A stretch of 64,000 bases of DNA from Comamonas piscis (GTDB lineage Bacteria; Pseudomonadota; Gammaproteobacteria; Burkholderiales; Burkholderiaceae_C), in contig NZ_CP058554.1 of the NCBI RefSeq assembly GCF_014109725.1, positions 2,356,001-2,420,000 of the forward strand, written 5' to 3'. The notes beneath the pieces were generated by a model. That model had not been told where the DNA came from. It saw only the letters and a list, made by a program, of their open reading frames with translations, and made no database searches. Below, one piece after another: positions 23,595-32,425 of the stretch (its first letter is position 1; each line of letters starts with the position of its first letter). Made by a program: the position numbers and the translations under genes.

Positions 23595-24401
23595 ATGCCA
23601 AACGATGCCGCCACCATCGAGACCTTGCAGCCGGGCATTGCCTTGCTGCGCCTGACACGCGCCACGCGCCTCAATGCGCTGAGCCTGCCCGATCTGCAGT
23701 TTCTGCATACGCTGCTGGATACCTGCTTGGCGGATGCCAGCCTGCGCGTGCTGGTCATCAGCGGCGAGGGGGAGTGCTTTTGCGCCGGGCTGAACCTCAA
23801 ATCCTTGCTGGACGAGAACGGGCAGCTGCCGGCCACCGTACGCGAGAACATGGACTTGCAGCAGAGCTTTGCCGGCCTGGTGCAGCGCCTGCGCGATACC
23901 AGCGTGGCGGTGATCGCCGCCGTCAACGGCGTGGCAGTCGGCGCGGGCATGGCGCTGGCCTTAGCGGCCGATGTGCGCTTTGCCGCGCAGCAGGCGGCCT
24001 TCCATGTGGGGGCCATCAAGATCGGCATCACCGCCGGCGAATGCGGCATCAGCTATCACCTGCCGCGCCTCATCGGCGCCGGTCGTGCCTTTGAGCTGAT
24101 GCTGAGCGGCCGCCCGGTTGCATCGGACGAAGCACTGCGCATAGGGCTGGTCAGCGAGGTGCTGCCTGCTGGCGAGCTGCTGGATCGCGCCTTGCAGTGC
24201 GCGCGCCAGATCGCCGCCCATGCGCCATATGCCACGGCCCACACCAAGCGCCTGATGTGGCAGAACCTGGATGCCCCGAGCTTGGCCGCAGCCATTGAGC
24301 TGGAGAACCACGCCCAGGTGCTGGGCCTCATGACCGAGGATTTCCAGGAAGCCGTCCAGGCCTTTTTGCACAAGCGCAGCCCCGTGTTCACGGGGCGCTA
24401 A
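23595..24401 (+). CDS. Enoyl-CoA hydratase/isomerase (crotonase family), second copy
   Basis: This 268-residue crotonase has the oxyanion-hole segments CFCAGLNLKSL and GVAVGAGMALALAADVRF. The active-site region reads KIGITAGECGISYHLPRLIG, where a glutamate is present (AGECGI), as expected for a hydratase. ATG 23595 sits eight bases after AAGGAGG; an upstream TTG in frame overlaps the ligase stop and is unlikely. It differs from the first crotonase in the operon, which lacks the glutamate context, so the two probably catalyse different steps. Confidence 0.9.
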   Translation: MPNDAATIETLQPGIALLRLTRATRLNALSLPDLQFLHTLLDTCLADASLRVLVISGEGECFCAGLNLKSLLDENGQLPATVRENMDLQQSFAGLVQRLRDTSVAVIAAVNGVAVGAGMALALAADVRFAAQQAAFHVGAIKIGITAGECGISYHLPRLIGAGRAFELMLSGRPVASDEALRIGLVSEVLPAGELLDRALQCARQIAAHAPYATAHTKRLMWQNLDAPSLAAAIELENHAQVLGLMTEDFQEAVQAFLHKRSPVFTGR

Positions 24402-24410
24402 GGAGGCGAT

Positions 24411-24938
24411 ATGAACGATTTACGGAACCCGCCCGCCCAGGACCATGATGGCCTGCAGGCGCCCGTCTGCCAGAGCGTGGACGATCTGCAGGCGTTGACC
24501 GGCAGCGCGCTGTATCTCAGCCCTTGGGTGGAGGTGGACCAGACCCGCATCGACCGCTTTGCCGAGGCGACGGGGGATTTTCAGTGGGTGCATGTGAACC
24601 CGGCGCGCGCGGCGCAGGAGTCGGGCTTTGGCGGCACGATTGCGCATGGCTTTTTGACCCTGTCCCTGCTCGGCAAACACTACGAGGACTTTATGCCCGG
24701 GCTGCTGCCGTTTTGCGACCTGGGCATCAACTACGGCCTGAACCGGGTGCGCTTTATGCAGCCAGTGCGGGCGGGCAGCCGGGTGCGCAGCCGCTTTGTG
24801 CTGGCGGAGGTCAGCCTGGTTGCAGGCGGTGTGCAGATGCTCTTCAACGCGACGGTAGAGCTGGAGGGCGAGAGCAAACCGGCCTGTGTGGCCGAGTCGG
24901 TGGTACGCCGGATGTTCAAGCAAGGAGGTGCGCGATGA
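24411..24938 (+). CDS. MaoC-family (R)-specific enoyl-CoA hydratase
   Basis: This 175-residue single hot-dog domain has the hydratase 2 motif FAEATGDFQWVHVNP, which carries the catalytic Asp and His, followed by GFGGTIAHGFLTLSLL. It should add water to or remove it from an enoyl-CoA with (R) stereochemistry. AAGGAGG precedes ATG 24411, 10 bases after the crotonase gene, and its stop overlaps the start of the oxidoreductase gene. Together with two crotonases this gives the locus three enoyl-CoA-acting enzymes. Confidence 0.92.
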   Translation: MNDLRNPPAQDHDGLQAPVCQSVDDLQALTGSALYLSPWVEVDQTRIDRFAEATGDFQWVHVNPARAAQESGFGGTIAHGFLTLSLLGKHYEDFMPGLLPFCDLGINYGLNRVRFMQPVRAGSRVRSRFVLAEVSLVAGGVQMLFNATVELEGESKPACVAESVVRRMFKQGGAR

Positions 24939-25909
24939 AGGCCGTCGTCTGCGAACAGTTTGGCCCGCCGTCGGCGCTGCAGCTGCGCGATCTGCCTGCG
25001 CTGCAGCCTGCCCCCGGCGAGGTGGTCGTCGCCGTCAAGGCGGCTGGCATCAACTACCCCGACACCCTCATCATCGAAGACCGCTACCAGTTCAAGCCCA
25101 GCTTGCCCTTCAGCCCTGGGGGTGAATTTGCTGGCGTGGTCGAAGAGGTAGGCGCCGAGGTGCAGGGCGTGCGCCAAGGCCAGGCCGTGATCGGCTTTGT
25201 GGGCTGGGGCGCGTTTGCACAGCAGATCCGCGTGCAGCCTGCTGCGCTCTTCCCCATGCCGGCCGGCCTGCCGTTTGAGGTGGCGGGTTCCCTCTTGATG
25301 ACCTATGGCACGGCCTACCACGCACTGCGCGACCGGGCGGGCCTGGCGGCTGGCGAGACGGTGCTGGTGCTGGGGGCAGCCGGCGGTGTGGGCATTGCCT
25401 GCATCGAGCTGGCCAAGGCCATGGGCGCAAGGGTCATTGCGGCAGCCTCGTCGCCGCAAAAACTGGCCGCCTGCCGCGCGCATGGCGCGGACGAGACCAT
25501 CGACTACGAGCGCGAGGATTTGCGGGAGCGGCTTAAGGCCATCACCGGCGGGCGGGGGGTGGATGTGGTCTGCGATGTGGTGGGCGGGCGCTTCAGCGAG
25601 CCGGCGCTGCGCAGCACCGCCTGGCGCGGGCGCTTTCTGGTGCTTGGCTTTGCGGGCGGCGAGATTCCGCGCATTGCACTCAATCTGCCGCTGCTCAAAG
25701 GCTGCGCCATCGTTGGCGTGTTCTGGGGCGACTACCTGCAGCGCGAGCGCGCCCATGTGGTGGCCGACATTGAGGCCCTTGCTGAGCTCTACACCCAGGG
25801 GCGGTTGCGGCCGCTGATTTCCCAGCGCTTCTCGCTGGAAGAAACGCCTGCTGCGCTGGAGGCCGTGCGCCAGCGCCAGGCCATTGGCAAAGGAGTCGTC
25901 GTGCCCTAG
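24935..25909 (+). CDS. NADPH:quinone oxidoreductase-like MDR enzyme
   Basis: This 324-residue medium-chain dehydrogenase/reductase lacks the zinc-binding cysteines and matches the quinone-oxidoreductase/enoyl-reductase branch. It has AGINYPDTL, PGGEFAGVVEEVG and the Rossmann motif VLGAAGGVGIACIELAK. It may reduce an enoyl-CoA or act as a quinone reductase. The ATG overlaps the MaoC stop (ATGA) with GGAGG just upstream, so it is translationally coupled. It is the last enzyme gene of the operon. Confidence 0.9.
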   Translation: MKAVVCEQFGPPSALQLRDLPALQPAPGEVVVAVKAAGINYPDTLIIEDRYQFKPSLPFSPGGEFAGVVEEVGAEVQGVRQGQAVIGFVGWGAFAQQIRVQPAALFPMPAGLPFEVAGSLLMTYGTAYHALRDRAGLAAGETVLVLGAAGGVGIACIELAKAMGARVIAAASSPQKLAACRAHGADETIDYEREDLRERLKAITGGRGVDVVCDVVGGRFSEPALRSTAWRGRFLVLGFAGGEIPRIALNLPLLKGCAIVGVFWGDYLQRERAHVVADIEALAELYTQGRLRPLISQRFSLEETPAALEAVRQRQAIGKGVVVP

Positions 25910-26066
25910 CACCTACACACCCCAGCACTTCCCGATTTCCCGGTTTCCGTCTTGAACACCGGTGCCACGAGACAAGGGGGCAATAAAGCCCTCGGCGCCG
26001 ATGTGAACCCCGGGGTGGCTCTTGTGGGGCTGCCCTAATCCAACCACCTTTCCGAATGGATGAATC

Positions 26067-27374
26067 ATGACGAATGCGAACACCTTGAGCGCTGGCACAG
26101 CCGCGCAGGCCAGTGAGAGCGGAGCACCCGCCGATGCCAAACGCGCAGCGGTTTCGGGTTTTGTGGGCACCTTGATCGAGTACTACGATTTCAGCCTCTA
26201 TGGCTATATGGCGGTGGTGATTGCGCCGCTGTTCTTCCCCAGCGGCGACCCCACGGTATCGCTGCTGGCCGCACTGGCGGTGTTTGGCACGGCCTACTTT
26301 GTGCGGCCGCTGGGCGGCATCGTGTTTGGCCATATCGGCGACAAGTACGGCCGCAAGACGGCGTTGATGGGCACCCTCATCTGCATGGGTATTGGCAGCA
26401 CCTTGATGGGCCTGCTGCCCACCTTTGAGCAGATGGGCTACTTTGCCACCGCCTTACTGGTGCTGGTGCGGCTGCTGCAGGGCTTCTCGGCCGGTGGCGA
26501 AGTAGGGGGTTCGGCCACCTTTATCTCGGAGTCGTCGCCCCCGCACATGAAGGCCACCTTTGGCGCCTTCACACCGATGGGGTCGACAGGCGGCTTTGCC
26601 GTGGCAGCGGCCGTGGCCGGTGCGGTCACTGCCTTGACCACGCCCGAGCAGATGAGCTCCTGGGGCTGGCGCATTCCCTTTTTGCTGGCGCTGCCGTTGA
26701 CCCTGCTGTGCATCTGGGCCCGTACCCGCGTGCGCGAAACCTATGAGGGCAAGCCCGAGAAGAAAGAGCATTCGCCCATTGGCGCCGTCTTCCGCCTGCA
26801 GACCAAGGCCTTGCTGCAATCGACCGCCATCAGCGCCGCCACCAATGGCACGGCCTACATCGGCCTGACCTACATGAGCATCCACCTGGTCAAGCAACTG
26901 GGCTACCCCGCCGGCAATGTGTACTGGGTCGCCACCTTGGCCATTGGCCTGTCTGCGCTGCTGATGCCGCTGGGCGGCTATATCGGTGACCGCATCGGCC
27001 TGCGCCGCCTGATGCTCGTCGGCCTGATCGGCTACATCATCCTGACTTACCCGATGATGGGCCTGATGGAGCGCAGCCTGACGGTTGCCGCCTGGGCCTA
27101 TGTAGTGCTGATGCTCAACACTGTCGCCACCCAGGTCAGCGCCTACACCTTGCTGCCCTTGCTGTTCCAGCCCCAATACCGCTACACCGGCGTAGCCACG
27201 GGTTGGAATTTCGGCGTGATCATCGCCGGTGGCACCGCCCCCTATGTGGCCGTCAAGCTGGTGCAGATGACCGAGAACCGCCAATCGCCCGCGTATTTTG
27301 TGATTGCTGCGGCCATCATTGGACTGATTGGTGTGATGTCGATCCGCCGTGATGCGGCGCGTTCTGTGACCTGA
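26067..27374 (+). CDS. MHS-family MFS transporter
   Basis: This 435-residue metabolite:H+ symporter has 12 helices, with GTLIEYYDFSLYGYMAV in helix 1 and the loop motif GDKYGRKTALMG; it lacks the ProP-type coiled-coil tail. It lies 157 bases downstream of the acyl-CoA operon in the same orientation and is probably the uptake system for the acid that the ligase activates. The ribosome site before ATG 26067 is weak. Confidence 0.88.
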   Translation: MTNANTLSAGTAAQASESGAPADAKRAAVSGFVGTLIEYYDFSLYGYMAVVIAPLFFPSGDPTVSLLAALAVFGTAYFVRPLGGIVFGHIGDKYGRKTALMGTLICMGIGSTLMGLLPTFEQMGYFATALLVLVRLLQGFSAGGEVGGSATFISESSPPHMKATFGAFTPMGSTGGFAVAAAVAGAVTALTTPEQMSSWGWRIPFLLALPLTLLCIWARTRVRETYEGKPEKKEHSPIGAVFRLQTKALLQSTAISAATNGTAYIGLTYMSIHLVKQLGYPAGNVYWVATLAIGLSALLMPLGGYIGDRIGLRRLMLVGLIGYIILTYPMMGLMERSLTVAAWAYVVLMLNTVATQVSAYTLLPLLFQPQYRYTGVATGWNFGVIIAGGTAPYVAVKLVQMTENRQSPAYFVIAAAIIGLIGVMSIRRDAARSVT

Positions 27375-27572
27375 GGACGGGCGGGGATATTCGGATGGCC
27401 TGGTTTTGGCAGGCGCCTGAATTTGACCAGGTGCGCTGCATGGGTGGGGCGATTTTTGAGGCCAAGCCGATCGCCGCGCAATGACTGACGCCACCCCATC
27501 TCGGCCCCCGCAAGCGTTTTAGCAAGCAGCAGCACCTGGCGCAGCGCGGCAGCTGCAAGCTTTAACCCACCA

Positions 27573-28571
27573 TCAATCCGCTTGGGCAGTGGGCGCTGCA
27601 GCCGCAGCTGCAGTCGCCGCTGCCGCTTGCAGCTTGGCCAGGTGGCGTTTTCTCAGGCTGTCGCTGGTCTGTTCGCACAGCTGCTGGGTGGCGGCTTGCA
27701 AAGTGGGCAACAGCACGCAGGTGCCAGGCGAGCTGCGGAAGGCCGATTCCTGTGTGTGGTGGACATAGTCCAGCTCGCCATCGCCTTTCTTGACGGTGTA
27801 GCGGAACTGGAATTGCGTGACGGCAGGCTTGTCCGCCAGCGAGCCGAGCACGGCCCCCAATATCCCGACCGCCAGGTTGACCCCGACGGAATAACTGTGT
27901 CCACCCCGAATGGCGCGGTCAATGTAGGCGGCGCTGGCGACGGCGCTGCCAATGGCCGCGCCCGCGTGGGTGCCCGGCGTGGATTCATCCACCCCTTGCA
28001 CATCAATGATGGTGCCGAACTCTGCGGCTGCGAAGTAGTCGATGCTGTAGTTCGCTTCCAGCAACTGGCGCTCAGGGGCAGCCAGGTCATCCCATACCAG
28101 GCGCGACAGTTGCAGGGTAGGGCGCGGTGCCAGCAGGTACTTGTCCGATGAGCCCAGCGAGACATCTTTGGACTGGTAGGCGCTGGGCGCCAATTCGCCA
28201 TTGAGGTAAGCCCGGTACTCGCCCAGCGCCATCGTGCGCGAGCCACTGTGGATGCGCTCCACGGTCAGGTTGTCCCGGTTGATGGAACAGACCAGCGGAT
28301 CGCCATCAGAGACCATGGCCACATTCACCGCCCATTGGTCGGACAGATGCTGGTTGCCATCGTTCTTGGCGTCGGTGGCATTCGGAAACTCTGCCAGGCA
28401 AATAGCTGCGTATTTCTCAAAATCCCGGGCGGCTTCGCGCCTTGAGGCTTCCACATCTTGGCGGATCTTCAGTTGCTCATCCAGGGACATACGTCCCTGG
28501 TAGGCATAAGGCGTGCATCCCCCCAGCATGGCAAGGCTGGCCGCTGCGATCGCAATCTGCTTGGTGTTCAT
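27573..28571 (-). CDS. Hypothetical lipoprotein
   Basis: This 332-residue protein has a lipoprotein signal ending in the lipobox LGGC (MNTKQIAIAAASLAMLGGC), so it should be anchored to the inner or outer membrane. A glycine-rich hydrophobic region lies near 200-250 (THAGAAIGSAVASAA and VGVNLAVGILGAVLGSLAD), reminiscent of glycine-zipper lipoproteins. The C-terminus is a poly-alanine tail. No enzymatic motif is visible. It stands alone between the MHS transporter and argC, on the opposite strand to the transporter. Confidence 0.75.
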   Translation of the reverse strand: MNTKQIAIAAASLAMLGGCTPYAYQGRMSLDEQLKIRQDVEASRREAARDFEKYAAICLAEFPNATDAKNDGNQHLSDQWAVNVAMVSDGDPLVCSINRDNLTVERIHSGSRTMALGEYRAYLNGELAPSAYQSKDVSLGSSDKYLLAPRPTLQLSRLVWDDLAAPERQLLEANYSIDYFAAAEFGTIIDVQGVDESTPGTHAGAAIGSAVASAAYIDRAIRGGHSYSVGVNLAVGILGAVLGSLADKPAVTQFQFRYTVKKGDGELDYVHHTQESAFRSSPGTCVLLPTLQAATQQLCEQTSDSLRKRHLAKLQAAAATAAAAAAPTAQAD

Positions 28572-28819
28572 GTGCTATTTGTTATTTGGTGGTGTTCATC
28601 CATTCAGGAACTTAAAATTCAGCCATGGCGGTGTCTGTATCCGCACCAGCGCACCAGTGCGGTGATAAATGCCTTTGAATGGGAACGAGTTTGACCCTGA
28701 GATGCCTGGGTGTTAGGCCCGATCCTAGCAGTATTTTTATTACATTAACTTACGATGCTGGCAAGGCAATCTTTGTAACCTAGGGTCAGCCAACGCTGGG
28801 TAGTCAACCCCCGTGTGCG

Positions 28820-29746
28820 TCACTGCCCCAGCATCAAATCCAGGTTCTGCACCGCCGCGCCGGATGCGCCCTTGCCGAGGTTGTCGAAAACCGCTGACAG
28901 CAGAATTTGGCCGTGCTCCGCATTCTCAAAAACACCCAGCTGCATGTGGTTGGTGCCGTTCAGCACCTGGGGGTCCAGGTGTTGCAGCGCCTGGGTTTCC
29001 TGCAACGGCAAGACGCTGACCTGCGATGCCTCCGCATAGTGGCGTGCTAGGCATTTATGCAGCGTTGCGCCGGTTGTACCGGGCGCCAGCAGCCGCGACA
29101 GCAGCGGTACGGTCAGCACAATGCCCTGGCGGAAGGCGCCGTAGGCAGGCACAAAAATGGGGCGCTGGCCGAGCCTGGCCTGTTGCTGGATCTCCGGCAC
29201 ATGCTTGTGCGCCAGTGCCAAGCCATACACCTGGTAGGCAGGGGCCTGGCGGGCACCGTCCCCTTCATGTTCCTCCACACCGGCTCGCCCCCGTCCGGAA
29301 TAGCCGGACACCGCATGGATGCTGATGGGGTAGTCCGCAGGAAGGAGGCCGTCCCGAACCAGCGGATGCAGCAGGCCGATGGCACCCGTCGGGTAGCAAC
29401 CGGGGTTGCTGACCCGGCTTGCGCTGGCAATGCGCGCTGCCTGGCCGGGTGCCATCTCGGGGAAGCCATAGGTCCAATCCGGATGGCTGCGGTGGGCGGA
29501 GCTGGCGTCGATCACCCGGACAGCGGGGTTGACGATGGTGGCCACCGCATCGCGCGCTGCGGCATCTGGCAGGCAGAGGATGGCGATGTCGCAGGCGTTG
29601 ATGGCCTGCGCGCGGCGCTGGGGATCCTTGCGGTCCGCTGCGGCCAGTGTGTGCAGGCGGATATCGGTCCGGCCGTGCAGGCGCTCGTGGATTTGCAGGC
29701 CCGTGGTGCCTTGGTCGCCATCGATAAAAACAACAGGTGCGCGCAT
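28820..29746 (-). CDS. argC: N-acetyl-gamma-glutamyl-phosphate reductase, type 2
   Basis: ArgC reduces N-acetylglutamyl phosphate to the semialdehyde in arginine synthesis. The type-2 N-terminus FIDGDQGTTGLQI and the catalytic Cys117 in RVSNPGCYPTG are present, and the 308-residue length fits the short subfamily. ATG 29746 is chosen because the family starts here; ATG 29776 is in frame upstream, and a further upstream start would lie inside the adjacent mobile element. The gene is not next to other arginine genes. The 161-bp element inserted 50 bases upstream may have displaced or supplied its promoter. Confidence 0.92.
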   Translation of the reverse strand: MRAPVVFIDGDQGTTGLQIHERLHGRTDIRLHTLAAADRKDPQRRAQAINACDIAILCLPDAAARDAVATIVNPAVRVIDASSAHRSHPDWTYGFPEMAPGQAARIASASRVSNPGCYPTGAIGLLHPLVRDGLLPADYPISIHAVSGYSGRGRAGVEEHEGDGARQAPAYQVYGLALAHKHVPEIQQQARLGQRPIFVPAYGAFRQGIVLTVPLLSRLLAPGTTGATLHKCLARHYAEASQVSVLPLQETQALQHLDPQVLNGTNHMQLGVFENAEHGQILLSAVFDNLGKGASGAAVQNLDLMLGQ

Positions 29747-29796
29747 ACGCTGGGTACTTTCTTCGGTGTGGATCATGTTCCTGGGAACGGGCCTAG

Positions 29797-29957
29797 GGAC
29801 CCTCTGCAAAACTCCCTGCCGTGGTCTGAACGCGGGCTCGGGCGATCCGCTGCGTTGTCTTCCTTGTCAATAGCTACGGCTATTGACTGCAAAAGACGCC
29901 TTGCGGCTCATCCCGATCCGCGTCCATCCCGCTTGGCGAGGGTTTTGCAGAGCATCC
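29797..29957. mobile_element. 161-bp MITE, copy 1
   Basis: This non-coding element begins GGACCCTCTGCAAAAC and ends with the imperfect inverse (GTTTTGCAGAGCATCC), and is flanked on both sides by CTAG (29793-29796, 29958-29961). Inside is a perfect 9-bp palindrome, GTCAATAGC-TACG-GCTATTGAC (29866-29887). A second copy at 49338-49498 differs at three positions. The 4-bp CTAG duplication is what IS5-group elements (YTAR target) make, so it is probably mobilised in trans. It separates argC from the divergent LysR gene. Confidence 0.8.
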
Positions 29958-30040
29958 CTAGATGTTCCTGCAATGTCCAAAATAATGAAAGTTGAATTTC
30001 ACAACGCTAACATTCAGATTTTCTTCATTTGGATGTGGGT

Positions 30041-30925
30041 ATGCGAGAAATCAGCCTGGACCGTTTGCGGACCTTGGTCGCCATTGCCGACCGGGGCTCG
30101 TTTGTTGAGGCAGCGCGCGCTTTGAACCTGGCGGCGCCTACCGTCAGCCTCCACATCACGGAACTGGAAGACCGCATTGGAGCGCCGCTGCTGTCACGCA
30201 AGCGTGGCCACATCAAACCGACCGTCATTGGGGAGGCGCTGGTAGAGCGCGCACGCCGCTTGCTGGACGATGCCGAACAGGCCTTGGACGATGTTCAGCG
30301 CCAGGTGCAGGGCCTTGAAGGGCGTGCTCGGCTGGGTGCGTCGACCGGCGTGATCGCGCATCTGCTGCCGCAAGCGCTTGAGGTGCTGCGCCAGCAACAC
30401 CCAGGCATCGACACCCAGATTGCGGTGCTTGCGTCGGAAGAGACGCTGTCCCGGTTGGTCGATGGGACCTTGGACATTGGCATCGTCGCATTGCCTCAGC
30501 CAGCGGTGGCCGGGCTGGTCATCAAGCCATGGCGGCGCGACCCGGTGATGGCCTTTGTGCCCACGCACTGGAAAAGCCCCGCCCGCATCACGCCGGAATG
30601 GCTGGCAGCACAGCCGCTCATCCTCAATGACAGCAGCACGCGGCTTTCGCGCCAGACCACGGAGTGGTTTGCGGCTGGCGGCCAGCATCCGGTGGCGCGG
30701 ATCCAGCTCAACTACAACGACGCCATCAAAAGCCTTGTCGCCGCTGGCTATGGCGCCGCCTTATTGCCCCATGAGGCCAGTGCGCCATCGCAAGACCAGC
30801 GCATCGCCATGCGCCCCTTGCGTCCGGCCTTGTGGCGGCGGCTTGGAATGGCCTACCGCGCAGGGCATGTGGAGCGATCCACGCAGCATGTGCTGGATGT
30901 GCTCTGGGCTTTGCGACTGGCGTAA
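30041..30925 (+). CDS. LysR-family transcriptional regulator
   Basis: This 294-residue LysR regulator has an N-terminal winged HTH (LRTLVAIADRGSFVEAARALNLAAPTVS split over the first 40 residues) and a C-terminal substrate-binding fold. ATG 30041 is chosen over the upstream TTG 30029 because the HTH begins directly after it. It is divergent from argC, with the MITE between them, so any ancestral cross-regulation may have been altered. Its target cannot be read from context. Confidence 0.9.
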   Translation: MREISLDRLRTLVAIADRGSFVEAARALNLAAPTVSLHITELEDRIGAPLLSRKRGHIKPTVIGEALVERARRLLDDAEQALDDVQRQVQGLEGRARLGASTGVIAHLLPQALEVLRQQHPGIDTQIAVLASEETLSRLVDGTLDIGIVALPQPAVAGLVIKPWRRDPVMAFVPTHWKSPARITPEWLAAQPLILNDSSTRLSRQTTEWFAAGGQHPVARIQLNYNDAIKSLVAAGYGAALLPHEASAPSQDQRIAMRPLRPALWRRLGMAYRAGHVERSTQHVLDVLWALRLA

Positions 30926-31085
30926 AGGCCCGCCAGCCCGGAGCAGCGTTGTCACGCCCACCCGCAGCCATGGCTTCTGCATAAAAGGCGCCCACTTCAT
31001 CCCGGCTCTGGGCAGTGATGGCGATGTGCAGAGCCTGCGGCTGCTCCGCTGACTCTGCCAGCCCATGTGCAGTCGTCTGCCTGCC

Positions 31086-32009
31086 TTATGCGGCTCCCTG
31101 GCCGATGGCAAGGGGCAGCGGTGTGGCCCGAAGCGCATTGAGCACCAGCGAAAAAGCGAGGGAGGGCTGCCTGCGGCTGGGGTAGTACAGGTAATAGCCT
31201 GGGAAGGGGGGGCACCAGTCGTCCAGCACCCGCACCAAGCGGCCTTGCTCCAGGTGGGGCGCAAACTCGTCTTCGGGCAGGTGCGCGATGCCCATGCCTG
31301 CCAGCGCTGCATCAACGATGCTGGGGGAGGTGTTGAAGATGACCTGCCCATCTACCCGAACGCTCAGCTGCTTGCCCCGGCGCTCAAAATCCCAGGTCCA
31401 CAAGCCTCCAGCGGTCTGCATACGCATGTTGATGCAGTTGTGCTGGATCAGGTCGCCCGGCGTCTTGGGCAGCGGGTGGCGTTGGAAGTAAGCGGGCGAT
31501 GCGGCAGCCGCCATGCGCAACTTGGGTCCGATGGGGACGGCGATCATGTCCTTGTCGATGGTGTCGCCAAAACGCACCCCGGCATCGAAGCGGTCTGCCA
31601 CGATGTCCCGCAAAGCGTAGTTGACATCGAACTCGACCTTGATGTCCGGGTACTCCAGCAGCAAGGGCGCGAGCTTGGGCACCAAGATGGCGCGCGCCGC
31701 ATGCTCGCCACAGGTGATGCGCACCAGGCCGCTGGGCTTGTCGCGCATTTCGGTCAGTTGGTGCAGCTCGGCGTCGATTTCGTCAAAGCGATGGCCGATG
31801 GCGCTGAGCAGCCGCTCGCCGGCCGCCGTGGGCGACACGCTGCGCGTGGTGCGCGTGAGCAGCCGAATGTGCAGCCTCGCCTCCAGACCGCTGACGGCCT
31901 GGCTGAGTGCCGATTGGGTGACCCCGAGCACCGAGGCCGCGCGTGTGAAGCTTCCCTCACGGGCGACGGTCACAAAGTACAGAAGGTCGTTGAGGTTGCG
32001 TTTGACCAT
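31086..32009 (-). CDS. LysR-family regulator next to paoABC
   Basis: This 307-residue LysR protein has the HTH FTRAASVLGVTQSALSQAVSG and the effector fold typical of the AaeR/DsdC-like subgroup (GEHAARAILVPKLAPLL). ATG 32009 has no clear ribosome site. It is divergent from the molybdenum oxidoreductase operon paoABC, which begins 417 bases away. ATTAG-type motifs lie just upstream of its start and again upstream of mocA-xdhC, so it may control both transcription units. Confidence 0.9.
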   Translation of the reverse strand: MVKRNLNDLLYFVTVAREGSFTRAASVLGVTQSALSQAVSGLEARLHIRLLTRTTRSVSPTAAGERLLSAIGHRFDEIDAELHQLTEMRDKPSGLVRITCGEHAARAILVPKLAPLLLEYPDIKVEFDVNYALRDIVADRFDAGVRFGDTIDKDMIAVPIGPKLRMAAAASPAYFQRHPLPKTPGDLIQHNCINMRMQTAGGLWTWDFERRGKQLSVRVDGQVIFNTSPSIVDAALAGMGIAHLPEDEFAPHLEQGRLVRVLDDWCPPFPGYYLYYPSRRQPSLAFSLVLNALRATPLPLAIGQGAA

Positions 32010-32425
32010 CGCGAAAGTGTCGCACAGGCCATTGATTAGCTGAAGTAATAAGGTCTAGAAGAATTCATTAGCTAGTCAACGAAGCCAAGGCATCTCAAGA
32101 TAGGCCTTTGAGCAAAGCGGGATACATGGGCGCCTGCGTACGACCAAACAGCCGCACAAGCAGGGTTGCTGTCCGACTTAGGCGGGCAGCCTGAAGCACT
32201 AGGATGGAGAAGCTTGCGCTGCAATCGGTCCAGGGTTTGGGCGGTGGAACCGCTCTCGCCCTGATCGCCGCGGGCAGTTTGGAAACAGGAGACCGCAGCT
32301 ACCCCCTCTGACACCCATTTCCCCGCTGCACACCAAACCCGCATGCGTCGCCTAGAACGCAGCCGCTTGGTTCTCCGTATCCCCTCGCATGCGCCTTCCC
32401 CCGGCGCGTAAACAAGGAACCCACG
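32010..32425. promoter_or_regulatory. Divergent LysR/paoABC control region
   Basis: These 416 bases hold no gene. ATTAGCT occurs at 32035-32041 and again at 32067-32073, 32 bases apart (three helical turns), close to the LysR start. The first is followed by TGAAG-like and TAATAAG sequence and resembles the motif at 38230-38250. The rest shows no clear promoter match by eye. Confidence 0.45.
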
